From the NCBI GenBank assembly GCA_013176395.1, contig JABMLP010000027.1:248001-312000 (forward strand): 64,000 bases of DNA. The letters run 5' to 3'. How positions within the stretch are numbered: the first letter of the stretch is position 1; each line of letters starts with the position of its first letter. Positions 1 through 9,289 of the stretch are shown piece by piece. This stretch comes from Venturia oleaginea. Taxonomy: Eukaryota; Ascomycota; Dothideomycetes; Venturiales; Venturiaceae. Under the pieces are notes generated by a model that did no database searches, was not told where the DNA came from, and saw nothing but the letters and a program-made list of their open reading frames with translations. The position numbers and the translations under genes are program-made.

Positions 1-315
1 AGCCTAAAGCAGGAGCAACGCCGGATAGAAGAAGGAGAAATCGCGAGACTGGCGGAAGAGAAAAGGAAACGATTGGCAGAGGAAGCTGAGCGTGCCGAGT
101 ATGAAAAGAACAGGGTAAAGAGGGAATCGGTGCAGAGACTCAAGGCTGAAAAATTGAGGCGGAAAGCGGCGTCGGCGGAGGCGGAGCGGGAGTACGAGGC
201 GAAACGGGAAGCTCAGAAGCGGAAGCATGAGGAAGAACATGAGGAGTTGATGCGGAAGAAGCAAAAAGCCGACGAGGAACGTCAGAAGTATGAGAGGTCT
301 TCGGGGATAAGATAG
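1..315 (+). CDS. 3' part of a highly charged coiled-coil protein (partial)
   Basis: The frame is already open at the first base of the window and closes with TAG at 313-315, so only the last 104 residues are visible. The translation is almost entirely Glu, Lys, Arg and Ala with few hydrophobics in a heptad-like pattern, as in a long charged helix. Such tails occur at the C-terminus of some fungal pogo-type transposases (the element at 19793-21965 has one) and in many host coiled-coil proteins. I cannot name the family. Because the neighbouring DNA is repetitive and decayed, a transposon-derived or truncated gene is as likely as a host gene. Confidence 0.45.
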   Translation, partial: SLKQEQRRIEEGEIARLAEEKRKRLAEEAERAEYEKNRVKRESVQRLKAEKLRRKAASAEAEREYEAKREAQKRKHEEEHEELMRKKQKADEERQKYERSSGIR

Positions 316-1440
316 ATGATATAGATTGGGTCTCGGGGGTAATAGTCTTCTTTGGTGTCCCCGGCCTAGTTTTGAGCGCCTCGACATATTGTCCCGAGTT
401 CATTTAGCTAATGACTTCGGATTTTCTAAGGTCGAATATAGTTTTAAAAAGCGATTTCTCGATATACCTCCACCTAGTATCTAATACGATCTATTTATAA
501 ATCGCTTTAGGTATCTAGATATCTAGTCCAAAATAGTTAAGTTATTAGATCATATAAGATACTCCAAGCCGAGATTCTAATCCGATTGGGAACCCTAGGT
601 AATAAAGTAGGCCTCCAAAGTCGAAATCTGAGCCTGTACGAGGCGGAGGCTACGAACCTGTATTCATCTCGCCACATCTCAGATGTAGGGCAGTGACCAG
701 AGCCGATCAGATCAACGCACGCTCGTGGTGGTTGCCCGTCGTCGCACTCGCGCAGCAAGAGGCCACGTCGCACCACGACCGTACCGCGAGCACACCATCG
801 CCGAAAAGGCCCAGACACACCGGCAACAACAGGATCAATCAAACAAACGTAAAGAACGACCTCCCACGTACCAGGCGAGCATCGAGCCGTCCTCGACCTC
901 TATCCTCCTCCGCACGATATCGCGATAAAACCCTTCAACCCTACACGGACAGAAAACTAGGTACGGAACTGGATTGGTCCTCCAGGGTGCCATCAACAAA
1001 CAGTAGGGAAGAACTTCTAAGGCGGAAAGAAGATGATAGGAGGATTCTTGGGTGCCCTTTCGGATAAGGGCGAGAGGCATGCGGATATAGGCGGGCGAAG
1101 GCACGGTACAGACACGGTATAAGCACGGAGGAACAGTAAAGAAGCAGATAACGAATTCAGGCTTGAATTTAGATCAAGGATAATGGGCACACACAGAAAG
1201 TCATCGCCAGGGAAAGGCGAACAACAGTTACAGAATAACCGCTCCCACCCAGGCCCGCCTGGGTACGGTTAAAATGCAGTCACTCTACATAGAGGTGTTA
1301 CGACACGGTTTTGGAGCAATCGACCTCGCTATAGTGTTGACCCGAATAGCACTCAGAGACAAGCAGAAAGGGAAGGGAGAGGCCGACTAGTACGGTTATC
1401 AAACTTCCCAGGAAAGAAACGGAAGGGAATTTTCGATGTC
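316..1440. other. No supportable gene; decayed, partly AT-rich DNA
   Basis: About 1.1 kb with no convincing reading frame. Positions 390-620 are AT-rich and rich in TA-type words, which looks like mutational decay of repeats. Short frames at 690-1130 have no recognisable domain. The segment may be the body of a degraded LINE whose 3' end lies at about 1440-1540 (see the inverted repeat entry), but no reverse transcriptase motif can be read. Confidence 0.4.
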
Positions 1441-1474
1441 TTTGGTCTCACATGGTTTTATACCCCTTGTAAAT

Positions 1475-1540
1475 ATAGTGGATGTTGGCACAGGCACATC
1501 AGAGCCCTACATACAACAATAAATCCTGATTATTATTAGG
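1475..1540 (+). repeat. Left arm of an inverted repeat flanking the gypsy element (likely LINE 3' end)
   Basis: This stretch, containing the words GGATGTTGGCACAGGC and CCTACATACAACAATAAATC and ending in a TTATTATTA tail, is repeated in reverse complement at about 8420-8486 on the other side of the gypsy element. At the right copy the repeat lies downstream of a decoded LINE ORF2 end on the minus strand, so both copies are best read as 3' untranslated ends of the same LINE family pointing at each other. The target of the gypsy insertion also carries a small palindrome (TAGATTCCTT / AAGGAATCTA). Confidence 0.6.
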
Positions 1541-1570
1541 TAATAAAGTATCTTAACTTTAGATTCCTTT

Positions 1571-1806
1571 TGTCACGGAGTGACACTGAGAGTGTTACCA
1601 TGAACTGGTATACACGTGATTCTAGCGCACAAACCGAGGAATCCCTTACCTACCTCGCGATTCCTCCACTGTGCATAGATTCTTCACGCAATGTCTTGAC
1701 TCTTAGAAAGATAATACCATTTGACTTCTATCACGCTCGCTCATAGCTAGTACGGCTAAAACACTCGTCAACGTGCTTTACGACTACTTCTATCGCTCCC
1801 GTGACA
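1571..1806 (+). repeat. 5' LTR of the gypsy chromovirus
   Basis: 236 bp starting TGTCACGGAG and ending CTCCCGTGACA, with short perfect inverted ends. It is uninterrupted, in contrast to the 3' copy. It should hold the promoter of the element; no convincing TATA box was identified. Confidence 0.92.
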
Positions 1807-1808
1807 AT

Positions 1809-1817
1809 ACATTGCGT
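1809..1817 (+). promoter_or_regulatory. Putative self-priming primer binding site
   Basis: ACATTGCGT at 1809-1817, two bases after the 5' LTR, is the exact complement of ACGCAATGT inside the LTR at 1687-1695 (present also in the 3' LTR). Tf1/sushi-type chromoviruses are known to prime minus-strand synthesis by folding the 5' end of their own mRNA onto the primer site. The match is seen; that 1687 lies at the transcript 5' end is inference. Confidence 0.5.
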
Positions 1818-1828
1818 CCTCAGAAACA

Positions 1829-2953
1829 ATGGCTACCGCCGCTGAGATCCAGCAGATGCTTTCCGCTATGCAAGCATCTTTTACCAATACGATGGAGATA
1901 GCTATCAAGTCCCAGAAAGCTTTGGAAGAGAAAGTAGACTCACTACAAGAAGAGCTTATGGTTCTCCGCTCCTCGTCAGCTACTTCATCGAAAGTTAACC
2001 TTACACCACCGAATACTACGCAGCGGCAATCCGTAGACAGCTTGTCAGAGCTCGAGAACGGAACACCTCATACGATCCCGAGTGCGACCGAACCAGTCCC
2101 CTCTCAGCGCCAGCAACTGTCCGAGCGGCTTCCCGACCCTTCTGTATTCACAGGCAAAAGATCCGAACTGCCTGAGTTTCTTTACCAGTTGGACAACAAG
2201 CTACGAGGCAATGCAAACCGTTACCCAGATGGCGAGAGCAAACTACGCTACGCACTGAGTCGAATCGGAGAGGACGCCTCCGCGCTTGTGACCTCCCATC
2301 GTCCACCCACTCTCGAAGCCTTCGTCTCTATCCTCAACCTCTCCTACGGAGACCTGAACAAGAAGACAGCTGCTCAAACTAAACTGAGCGTGTTGAAGCA
2401 AGGAAAGAAGAGCTTCATAGCTCACTTCGCAGAGTTCCGCCGTCTCGCGGGCGACGCTGGACTAAATGAGGAAGGACAAATCATGCAGCTTCGTATGTCA
2501 TTAAACCACGACCTGAAAAGGAGCATGATCGGCGCCCAGATCCCCTGCTCGTTGAACGATTATGCCACCCTGCTCTGTACCTACGACAATGACCTCCGCT
2601 TCCTCCAGAACGAAAATAAGAGCTCGCCGCGTGCACCATTTTCCTCTCGAACGTCCAAGGACCCAAATGCTATGGATATCGATGTCGTCGAGAGTTCCTA
2701 TGCTCCATTGGGCTCTCGGGAACGCGAACGACGAAAGAAAGAAGGCCTTTGTTTTCGATGTGGTTTTTCTAGACATATATCGCCTGACTGTAAGGTACTG
2801 ATACCTACTACACGAATCCGTTCCGCCTCCTTGAGTAGACCTAATCGAACCACTTCTCCTCGTCGAACCCCTCGCTCTCGTTCCTCATATACGACCTCCT
2901 CTCAATCCGATTATTCATTGAAATCACGATCAAAAGGCAAGTCCCGAGAGTAA
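1829..2953 (+). CDS. gag: Gag of the gypsy chromovirus
   Basis: 374 residues, intact. An N-terminal coiled-coil-like part (about 1-45) and Ser/Thr-rich linker are followed by a helical retrotransposon-Gag domain (about 90-260) and one CCHC zinc knuckle at about residues 308-321 (C-x2-C-x4-H-x4-C), then a basic Arg/Ser-rich tail. It would assemble particles and bind the element RNA. The start is the first ATG after the LTR. Pol lies in the -1 frame and overlaps gag over 2839-2953, so Pol would need a -1 frameshift or equivalent; no canonical slippery heptamer was seen in the overlap. Confidence 0.9.
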   Translation: MATAAEIQQMLSAMQASFTNTMEIAIKSQKALEEKVDSLQEELMVLRSSSATSSKVNLTPPNTTQRQSVDSLSELENGTPHTIPSATEPVPSQRQQLSERLPDPSVFTGKRSELPEFLYQLDNKLRGNANRYPDGESKLRYALSRIGEDASALVTSHRPPTLEAFVSILNLSYGDLNKKTAAQTKLSVLKQGKKSFIAHFAEFRRLAGDAGLNEEGQIMQLRMSLNHDLKRSMIGAQIPCSLNDYATLLCTYDNDLRFLQNENKSSPRAPFSSRTSKDPNAMDIDVVESSYAPLGSRERERRKKEGLCFRCGFSRHISPDCKVLIPTTRIRSASLSRPNRTTSPRRTPRSRSSYTTSSQSDYSLKSRSKGKSRE

Positions 2954-4294
2954 GTCGCCGCTCGGGACAACACCGCAGGGTCTTTGTCAACTATACCTCT
3001 CTCACGAGTACCAACTGGGAAAGACTCATCACTATTCCTTATCAACTTACCCAAGGAACTACCACTGTTAGGGTAGAATCCATGGTGGATAGTGGAGCTA
3101 CTGGTATAGGCTTTATCAACAGACCCTTTGCGCAACAACATGGCCTGAAACTGAACCGACTCTCACGACACATTGACGTCACTGGCTTTACTGGAAAACA
3201 GACCACTGCTGGGAGAATTACACATGTAGTCTCTCTCAAACTCGAACATGAAGGACACAAGTAGAAGATCTCTTTGTATGTTACTACACTGGGAAAACAC
3301 GACGTTATCCTGGGTCTTCCTTGGATGAAGAAACACGAAATTGTCTTCGATTGAGCAAAACACAGACTACACTTTACAGCACCCGGCTGTAAGAAACACC
3401 GACCCGACCTGGTAGGAGATCCTCTCTTGCTACCTGCCCAACCTGAATCACGGAAACGGAAGAACCGAACTTGCCTCTCTACACGGAGGAAACACGATGA
3501 CTGGAAGTATAGCTTCAGACGTGCCCTTACCAAACCTGAACCTGAATATGAACCCAAACCTGAACCTGAATATGAACCCAAACCCGAACCCGAACCCGAA
3601 CACGACCTCGGACCCGAATCCGATCTGGGACCCTCCTCCGAGATAGATGACGAGATTGATATCTACGCCATAGGAGCTGTACCATTTACCCGACTTGCAC
3701 AAAAACCTGAACACGAGCTCTTCGCCATTTCGATGTCCGATATCGAGAAGGCTCTGGCCCCAAAAACGCATACTGACCCACGCACGAAAGTACCTACAGA
3801 GTACCACGAACACCTCGACGTCTTCTCCCGGAAGAAGTCCGACGTCCTCCCTGATCACCGACCTTACGACCACAAGATCCAACTTGAACCCGGTAAGCAA
3901 CCCAGTTTTGGACCTCTATATAGCATGTCCCAGAACGAGCTCAAGGTTCTACGAAAGTACCTTGACGAGCACCTCGCTAAGGGATTCATCCGAGCAAGCT
4001 CCTCCCCTGCTGCCGCGCCTGTAATCTTCGTCAAGAAGCCAGGAGGTGGCCTCCGCTTATGTGTCGATTACCGAGCACTGAACGCCATCACGATCAAGAA
4101 CCGATACCCGCTCCCGTCGATCCGAGAAACACTGAACCGCCTTAGCAAAGCGAAGTACTATAAAAAGCTCGATATTATCGCTGCGTTCAATTGCCTTCGC
4201 ATTGCCAAGGGAGACGAATGGCTGACCGCATTCCGAACACGATATGGCCTCGTCGAATACCTCGTTATGCCCTTTGGATTGGCCAACGCCCCTA

Positions 4295-5409
4295 ATGTAG
4301 TCTATAGGCCTATGCGCCATATATGCCTGTGCGCCAACCCTACCAAACGCGACGCGTTCCTCTATTACCACACGAGATGGTACCGCCACAACGACAAGAG
4401 GCCTTACACCGAGAAGGTAGGCTTGAACTAGCTGTTCAAGCCTATAAAAACGGCGATTTTCAAAGCTATAGAGCTACCGCGCAAGCCTATGACGTCCCAC
4501 GAGATACCCTGCAACGCCGTATTGCTGGTACTCAACCACGACTTGGTTCTACCGCGAAAAACCGCCTCCTTACACCCACCGAAGAAGAGTACCTTGTACA
4601 GCGTATACTTTCAATGGATGAACGCGGTATGCCACCTACTGTTGCCGCCGTACAGACTATGGCAAGCCTTTTAGCCAGTCAACATGGCCAACTCGTCTCT
4701 GCAGGCCAATGCTGGGTACGCAACTTTATTAACCGCCACGACGTACTAAAATCGAAGTACAACCGCAATTACGACTACCAGCGAGCAAAATGCGAAGACC
4801 TAGACCTAATTCGAGCCTGGTTTGAACGCGTACGACGTACACAAGCTGAGCATGGCATCCTCGATGACGATATCTACAATTTTGACGAGACTGGTTTTCA
4901 GATGGGGGTAATTTCAACTGCAAAGGTTGTTACAGGAGCAGATAAGGCTGGGAAACCGAGGACAACGCAGCCAGGCAACCGTGAGTGGGTTACGGTTATT
5001 GAGGCTATTTGTGCGAAAGGGTTTCCAATCCCTCCGCTCGTTATTTTCGAGGCAGTAATGCACCAGGCAGCCTGGTATTCAGACGGGATCCTACCACCAG
5101 ATTGGGCAATTGGCGTGAGCGAGAACGGCTGGACAACCAACGAGATAGGTCTCTGGTGGCTAGCAGAATACGCCTACTGAGGGGGTTGAAAATGTACCTG
5201 CTCAGGTACGGCAACGAGCACCACCAAAGTGCAGCGTATGCCAGTCGCTTGAGCATAATGCTAGGACCTGCCCAGAGCGTCAAAAAACCAATTAAAATGT
5301 ATATTACTGTTATAGATGGCGGTGTTGTTGAAATATATACGTTTTTTGTAAGAATACTCGGTGGGGTTGGCGCACAGGCATATATGGCGCATAGGCCTAT
5401 AGACTACGT
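4295..5409 (+). mobile_element. 1.1 kb pogo-like DNA transposon derivative, copy 1 (nested in gypsy RT)
   Basis: 1115 bp flanked by a duplicated TA (4293-4294, 5410-5411). Long terminal inverted repeats of over 40 bp start A[T/C]GTAGTCTATAGGCCTA and end at a CCAACCC block. A second copy lies at 39738-40851 and differs at only a handful of positions, so both moved recently. The element holds a transposase gene missing its C-terminal part, so it depends on another source of transposase. Its position 64 bp before the YIDD codons of the gypsy RT shows that it arrived after the retrotransposon. Confidence 0.9.
4323..5180 (+). pseudogene. Truncated pogo/Fot1-type transposase (copy 1)
   Basis: 285 residues. 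The region after residue 25 fits a psq-type helix-turn-helix (word AVQAYKNGDFQSYRATAQAY), followed by a CENP-B/Tc5-type DNA-binding segment (about 85-150) and the start of the DDE_1 nuclease with the first catalytic Asp in IYNFDETGF (about residue 188). The reading frame ends shortly after a GWTTNEIGLWWL motif, so the second and third catalytic Asp of a normal ~500-residue protein are gone. The first ATG lies within the terminal repeat; the ATG at residue 19 (4377) is a more natural start. It may still bind terminal repeats, but it cannot cut DNA as it stands. Confidence 0.85.
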
Positions 5410-7889
5410 TAGCACCTTTCAGCATTACGTAAACGACGTTCTTCGCCCATACCTCGACATCTTCTGCACCGCATACATTGACGATATTCTCGGTTACAGC
5501 GATTCTCTGTCCGAACACCGAACCCACGTAGAACTGGTTCTGAAAGCCTTGCACGAAGCTGGGCTCCAGCTCAACATCGACAAGTGCGAGTTTCATAAGA
5601 CCGAAGTCCTCTACCTTGGCCTTATCATTACAACAGACAGGATCCGGATGGACCCAAAGAAAATCGAAGCGATTACCGGTTGGAAACACCCTCTCAATGT
5701 AAAGGACGTCCGCGCCTTTATTGGGTTTGCCAATTTCTACAGACGATTTATATCCAACTTCTCTCGAATCGTTGCTCCTCTCGTGAGACTGACTCGTAAG
5801 GACGTTCCGTTTACGTTTGACGAAACCTGCAAAAGAGCTTTTGAAGCTCTCAAGAAAGCCTTTACCTCCGCACCAATTCTAAGACACTTCGACCCCGAAC
5901 TAGCCTGTGTCGTGGAAGCCGACTCGTCCGATTACGCCTCAGGAGGCGTACTCTCCCAACATGGAACTGACGGGAAGCTCTATCCTGTAGCTTACTACTC
6001 GCACCGTCTATCGCCCGCAGAATGCAACTACGAGATCTATGATAAGGAGCTGCTCGCTATTATCCGATGCTTCAAACAGTGGCGTCCAGAACTCGAAGGA
6101 GCCGCCTTTCCGATCAAAGTCCTCAGCGACCATAAGAGCCTTCAGTACTTCTGTACGACGAAACAACTCAGTCACCGACAAGCTCGCTGGTCTGAATACC
6201 TTTCCCGATTCCAGTTTTCTATCGTCTACCGACCAGGATCACAAGGACAGAAACCTGATGTCCTAACTCGGAGGTCGCAAGATCAACCCGCTCAAGAAGA
6301 AGCTCGCCTGTACCGAAAGCAAACGCTCCTACGTCCCGAACTCTTTGAGGAACTAAACCCTATCGATACAGATAGGTCGATTGAGCAAATTATCGAAGAC
6401 GAATATGACAACGATGAGTTCGTCCAAGAGATCTTGAGACTCCTCCGAAAAGGAGTTCGGAAATCGAAGAAAATCAGTCTTTCGGAATGCGAAGCCCGAG
6501 GTAACCGCCTGTATTTTCGAGACCGCCTTGTCCTGCCTAGTTCAGACGAACTAAAGGTTAAGCTACTACGCTATTTCCACGAATCCCCCGTTGGTGGTCA
6601 CCCAGGCCGCACAAAGACTTTGGAAATCTTGTCCCGCCAGTACTACTGGCCGCAAATGTACGACTCTGTCCGACGCTTCGTACGAAGCTGTCACGTCTGC
6701 CAACGCTCGAAATCCTCCCGAGAAGCCTACAGTGGCTTGTTGAAGCCCCTACCAGTACCCGAGAAGAGATGGAAAGACATCTCTATCGACTTCGTCGTCG
6801 AACTACCAGAATCAGAAGACTGCACGAATGTGGTGGTTGTTGTAGATCGATTCAGCAAGATGACTCACTTTATCCCCTGCATCCAAACCAAGGCACCCGA
6901 CGTAGCACGACTTTTCCTTACGCACGTTTGGAAATTACACGGACTCCCAGACACAATTGTCTCTGATCGAGGAGGCCCGTTTGTGTCTGCCTTCTGGGAT
7001 GAACTCACGAAGCAGTTGAAGATTGAAGCCTGCCTTTCTAGCGCCTTCCATCCTGAAACAGATGGACAAACCGAGCGAATAAATTCCGTAATGGAACAGT
7101 ACTTTCGTGCCTATGTGGCCTATCTGCAAGACGACTGGATTCGCTGGACTCCAATGGCCGAGTTCAAGGCCAACAATACCGCCTCCGAGACAACAGGAGT
7201 AACGCCATTCCTTGCCAACAGTGGTCAACACCCGAGAATGGGATTTGAGCCCCCCACCAGAATAGTACGGCCAGCTTACCAACGACAACAAGTCCAAGAT
7301 GTTCATAAATTTGTTGAAGATATGAAAGACATCGACACGTTCCTTCACGACGAAATGAAATGGGCCCAAGCACTCTACGAAGAGAAAGCGAACCGACGAC
7401 GCCACCCGGCGCCCGCGTACCAAGTTGGCGATTCCGTCATGTTAGACATCCGAAACCTGAAAACCCGAAGACCAGCCAAGAAACTTGACTGGAAGTCCGC
7501 TGGCCCGTTCCGAATCAAGAAAGTCATCTCCTCTCACGCTTACCGACTCGAACTCCTTGTGAGCATAAAGATACACCCCGTTTTCCATACCTCGTTGCTC
7601 CGACCAGTCCACGATGCTGAGGCCTTACCGGGGCAGATTCAGGAACCACCGCCACCAGTTGAAATTGACGGCGAACAGGAATACCTCGTTGAGAGGGTCA
7701 ACGACTCTCGATACAATAAAAGACGACGACGCCACGAGTATCTGGTTTGGTGGCAAGGATATGACGAAGAATCATGGGAACCAGCTTGCGACGTATGGGA
7801 TACAGCTGCAGCAGCCGCATTTGAAAGGGAGCATCCGGAGAAAGTGGTTCCCCATTGATTAATCATTCTTTTCTTTTCTCTTCCATTTA

Positions 7890-7901
7890 GGAGGGGGGTA
7901 C
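7890..7901 (+). other. Polypurine tract of the gypsy element
   Basis: A purine-rich run, GGAGGGGGGTA, directly in front of the 3' LTR, where plus-strand DNA synthesis is primed in LTR retrotransposons. Confidence 0.7.
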
Positions 7902-8326
7902 TGTCACGGAGTGACACTGAGAGTGTTACCATGAACTGGTATACACGTGATTCTAGCGCACAAACCGCGGAATCTCTTGAATGATGCACAGTGAAAAGAT
8001 AAAGATTTAGGATTGCATGTCCTTTCAATTAAGCTGGGAACCGCGAGGTACCAATATAGATGTGATTGCCTTGAAATCAAAAGAAGGGTACATGATTCCG
8101 ACGGCTGCATGCAACCGATATCCACTTTGCGGCTAACTGAAATTGTGGTATCATCCAACAGAATCCCTTACCTACCTCGCGATTCCTCCACTGTGCATAG
8201 ATTCTTCACGCAATGTCTTGACTCTTAGAAAGATAATACCAATGACTTCTATCACGCTCGCTCATAGCTAGTACGGCTGAACACTTGTCAACGTGCTTTG
8301 CGACTACTTCTATTGCTTCCGTGACA
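7902..8326 (+). repeat. 3' LTR of the gypsy chromovirus, interrupted
   Basis: Starts TGTCACGGAG and ends TTCCGTGACA like the 5' copy, but is 425 bp long because a 186-bp foreign segment plus a 5-bp duplication sits inside it. Outside the insert it differs from the 5' LTR by a few substitutions and one small indel. Confidence 0.92.
7975..8160 (-). mobile_element. Solo LTR of a copia element inside the gypsy 3' LTR
   Basis: The 186-bp segment is flanked by GAATC (7970-7974 and 8161-8165), a 5-bp target duplication absent from the 5' LTR. Its reverse complement starts TGTTGGATGATACC and ends ATTCAAGA and matches the LTR of the copia element at 22348-27970 over its length, with several differences, and lacks about 19 bp present at the start of that LTR. 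It is therefore a solo LTR of a related, older subfamily left by LTR-LTR recombination. Confidence 0.92.
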
Positions 8327-8419
8327 CCTTTAAATATTTTGCTAAAGATTAAGGAATCTAGTCCGAATTTAATCTGAGATCTTATCTATTAAAAATCTAG
8401 TCTACTTTACATGTATTAA

Positions 8420-9060
8420 TAATAATCAGGATTTATTGTTGTATGTAGGGCTAGGTTAAGCCTGTGCCAACATCCTCTATCTACAAAGAAAAACCCTCTT
8501 TTCGGGGACAAAAACCGTTCGTTTGCTACCCCGGCTGCGGCCCGCAGCATATCCGCGAGCTTTACCATCCTATTCGTATATATCGAAGCGTCTCCGGGTC
8601 AACACTACCTAAGCAGCTTCTCCTAGCTCCCTGGTATCCATTTCAGTCCATTGCCATCCAAGTCCGGGCGTAGTCCGGTCCCGGTCCGTGGTATTTCCTC
8701 GAGGCAAGGATCTTGGGACCCTGGGGGGCATCACTTCCGCCCTCTTCCTCCTCCTATCGAGGTAAGACCTACTGTTATAGTCCTGTGCCTTCCAGCTCCG
8801 GCGCCGTTCCGAAGCCCGACCGGTTCTCTGTTACTGCTGCGTTTGCTCTAACAAGGTATGGGAGTACCGAATTCTTCAAAAACCACTGGGACGCGGCCTT
8901 GCATCCTTCCCTCGTTCCTAGTAGCCCCTTCACCCCTCGAGAGCCTCCCCTGGCGCTGAATAGGCCTCTCCTATTGAATCTAGTACAGTACGTAAAAATG
9001 TGTTCTACCGTCTCTTGCTGCCATCCACATTCGCATTACTCCAATACTTTCTAATATTAA
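8420..9060 (-). pseudogene. 3' end of a LINE ORF2 (C-terminal zinc finger) with 3' UTR, decayed
   Basis: On the minus strand a frame from about 9050 to a TAA at 8775-8777 encodes a CxC-x7-H-x4-C finger (CECGWQQETVEHIFTYC), the cysteine-histidine motif found after RNase H at the C-terminus of Tad/I-type LINE ORF2 proteins. A stop codon one position before the finger shows decay. The following 300 bp down to 8420 would be the 3' UTR, ending in the (ATT)-rich tail that is also found in opposite orientation at 1475-1540. Nothing of the RT domain remains here. Confidence 0.6.
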
Positions 9061-9289
9061 TCTTAAAATAATCGATACTAGGGTTAGATTATTCCCTTAG
9101 CTACTAGAGGGTTTCATGAGTCGTCTATTCTTACTATCTCAAGTGTATAATCAAGAGATCTCGCCTTACCTTAGCGGTGATTTATTTCCGAAGTTAATAT
9201 TAGTATCTTACTGAACTCAGCCTCGAATACGTTGCGGGACTTGGTAGTTGTCAATATCATCGGCATGCACAGCGCCTTCCATTGAGTCA

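Larger units (their letters stand above)
2839..7858 (+). pseudogene. pol: Pol of the gypsy chromovirus (protease, RT, RNase H, integrase, chromodomain), disrupted
   Basis: The frame opens after a stop at 2836-2838. The retropepsin motif DSGA lies near 3088. Then come a TAG (3262-3264) and a TGA (about 3352) in frame, a linker with a 24-bp tandem repeat encoding [12 protein letters not shown] units (about 3535-3605), and the RT fingers and palm up to 4292. There the pogo-like element is inserted; the frame continues at 5412 in the other phase because the insert plus its TA duplication is 1117 bp. The YIDD box is at 5474-5485, RNase H around 5900-6250, the HHCC finger around 6575-6705, the DDE integrase core about 6780-7110, and the chromodomain about 7675-7805. 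Both nonsense codons can be explained by C-to-T or G-to-A changes. No active protein is expected. Confidence 0.9.
1571..8326 (+). mobile_element. Ty3/gypsy chromovirus retrotransposon, degenerate, with nested insertions
   Basis: A full-length LTR retrotransposon bounded by TGTCAC...GTGACA termini and a perfect 5-bp target duplication CCTTT (1566-1570 and 8327-8331). Order: 5' LTR, putative self-priming site, gag with CCHC knuckle, protease, reverse transcriptase, RNase H, integrase with HHCC finger, C-terminal chromodomain, polypurine tract, 3' LTR. The pol order with integrase last plus the chromodomain places it with chromoviruses. It is inactive: pol has two nonsense codons (TAG 3262-3264, TGA near 3352) and a 1.1 kb pogo-like element in the RT domain; the 3' LTR contains a copia solo LTR. 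The two LTRs differ at roughly eight sites outside that insert, so the element is moderately old. Confidence 0.93.

Noticed and set aside
4..387. Minus-strand frame opposite the coiled-coil protein
   Set aside because: Low-complexity shadow of the charged helix; the plus-strand frame explains the composition.
2900..2953. Canonical -1 slippery heptamer at the gypsy gag-pol overlap
   Set aside because: No X-XXY-YYZ word in the gag frame within the overlap; the frame change is noted but its mechanism is left open.
3448..3900. 150-codon minus-strand frame
   Set aside because: Shadow of the repeated PEPEYEPK part of gypsy pol.
8651..9054. Two plus-strand frames of 66 and 113 codons
   Set aside because: Opposite strand of a LINE ORF2 end with a readable zinc finger.
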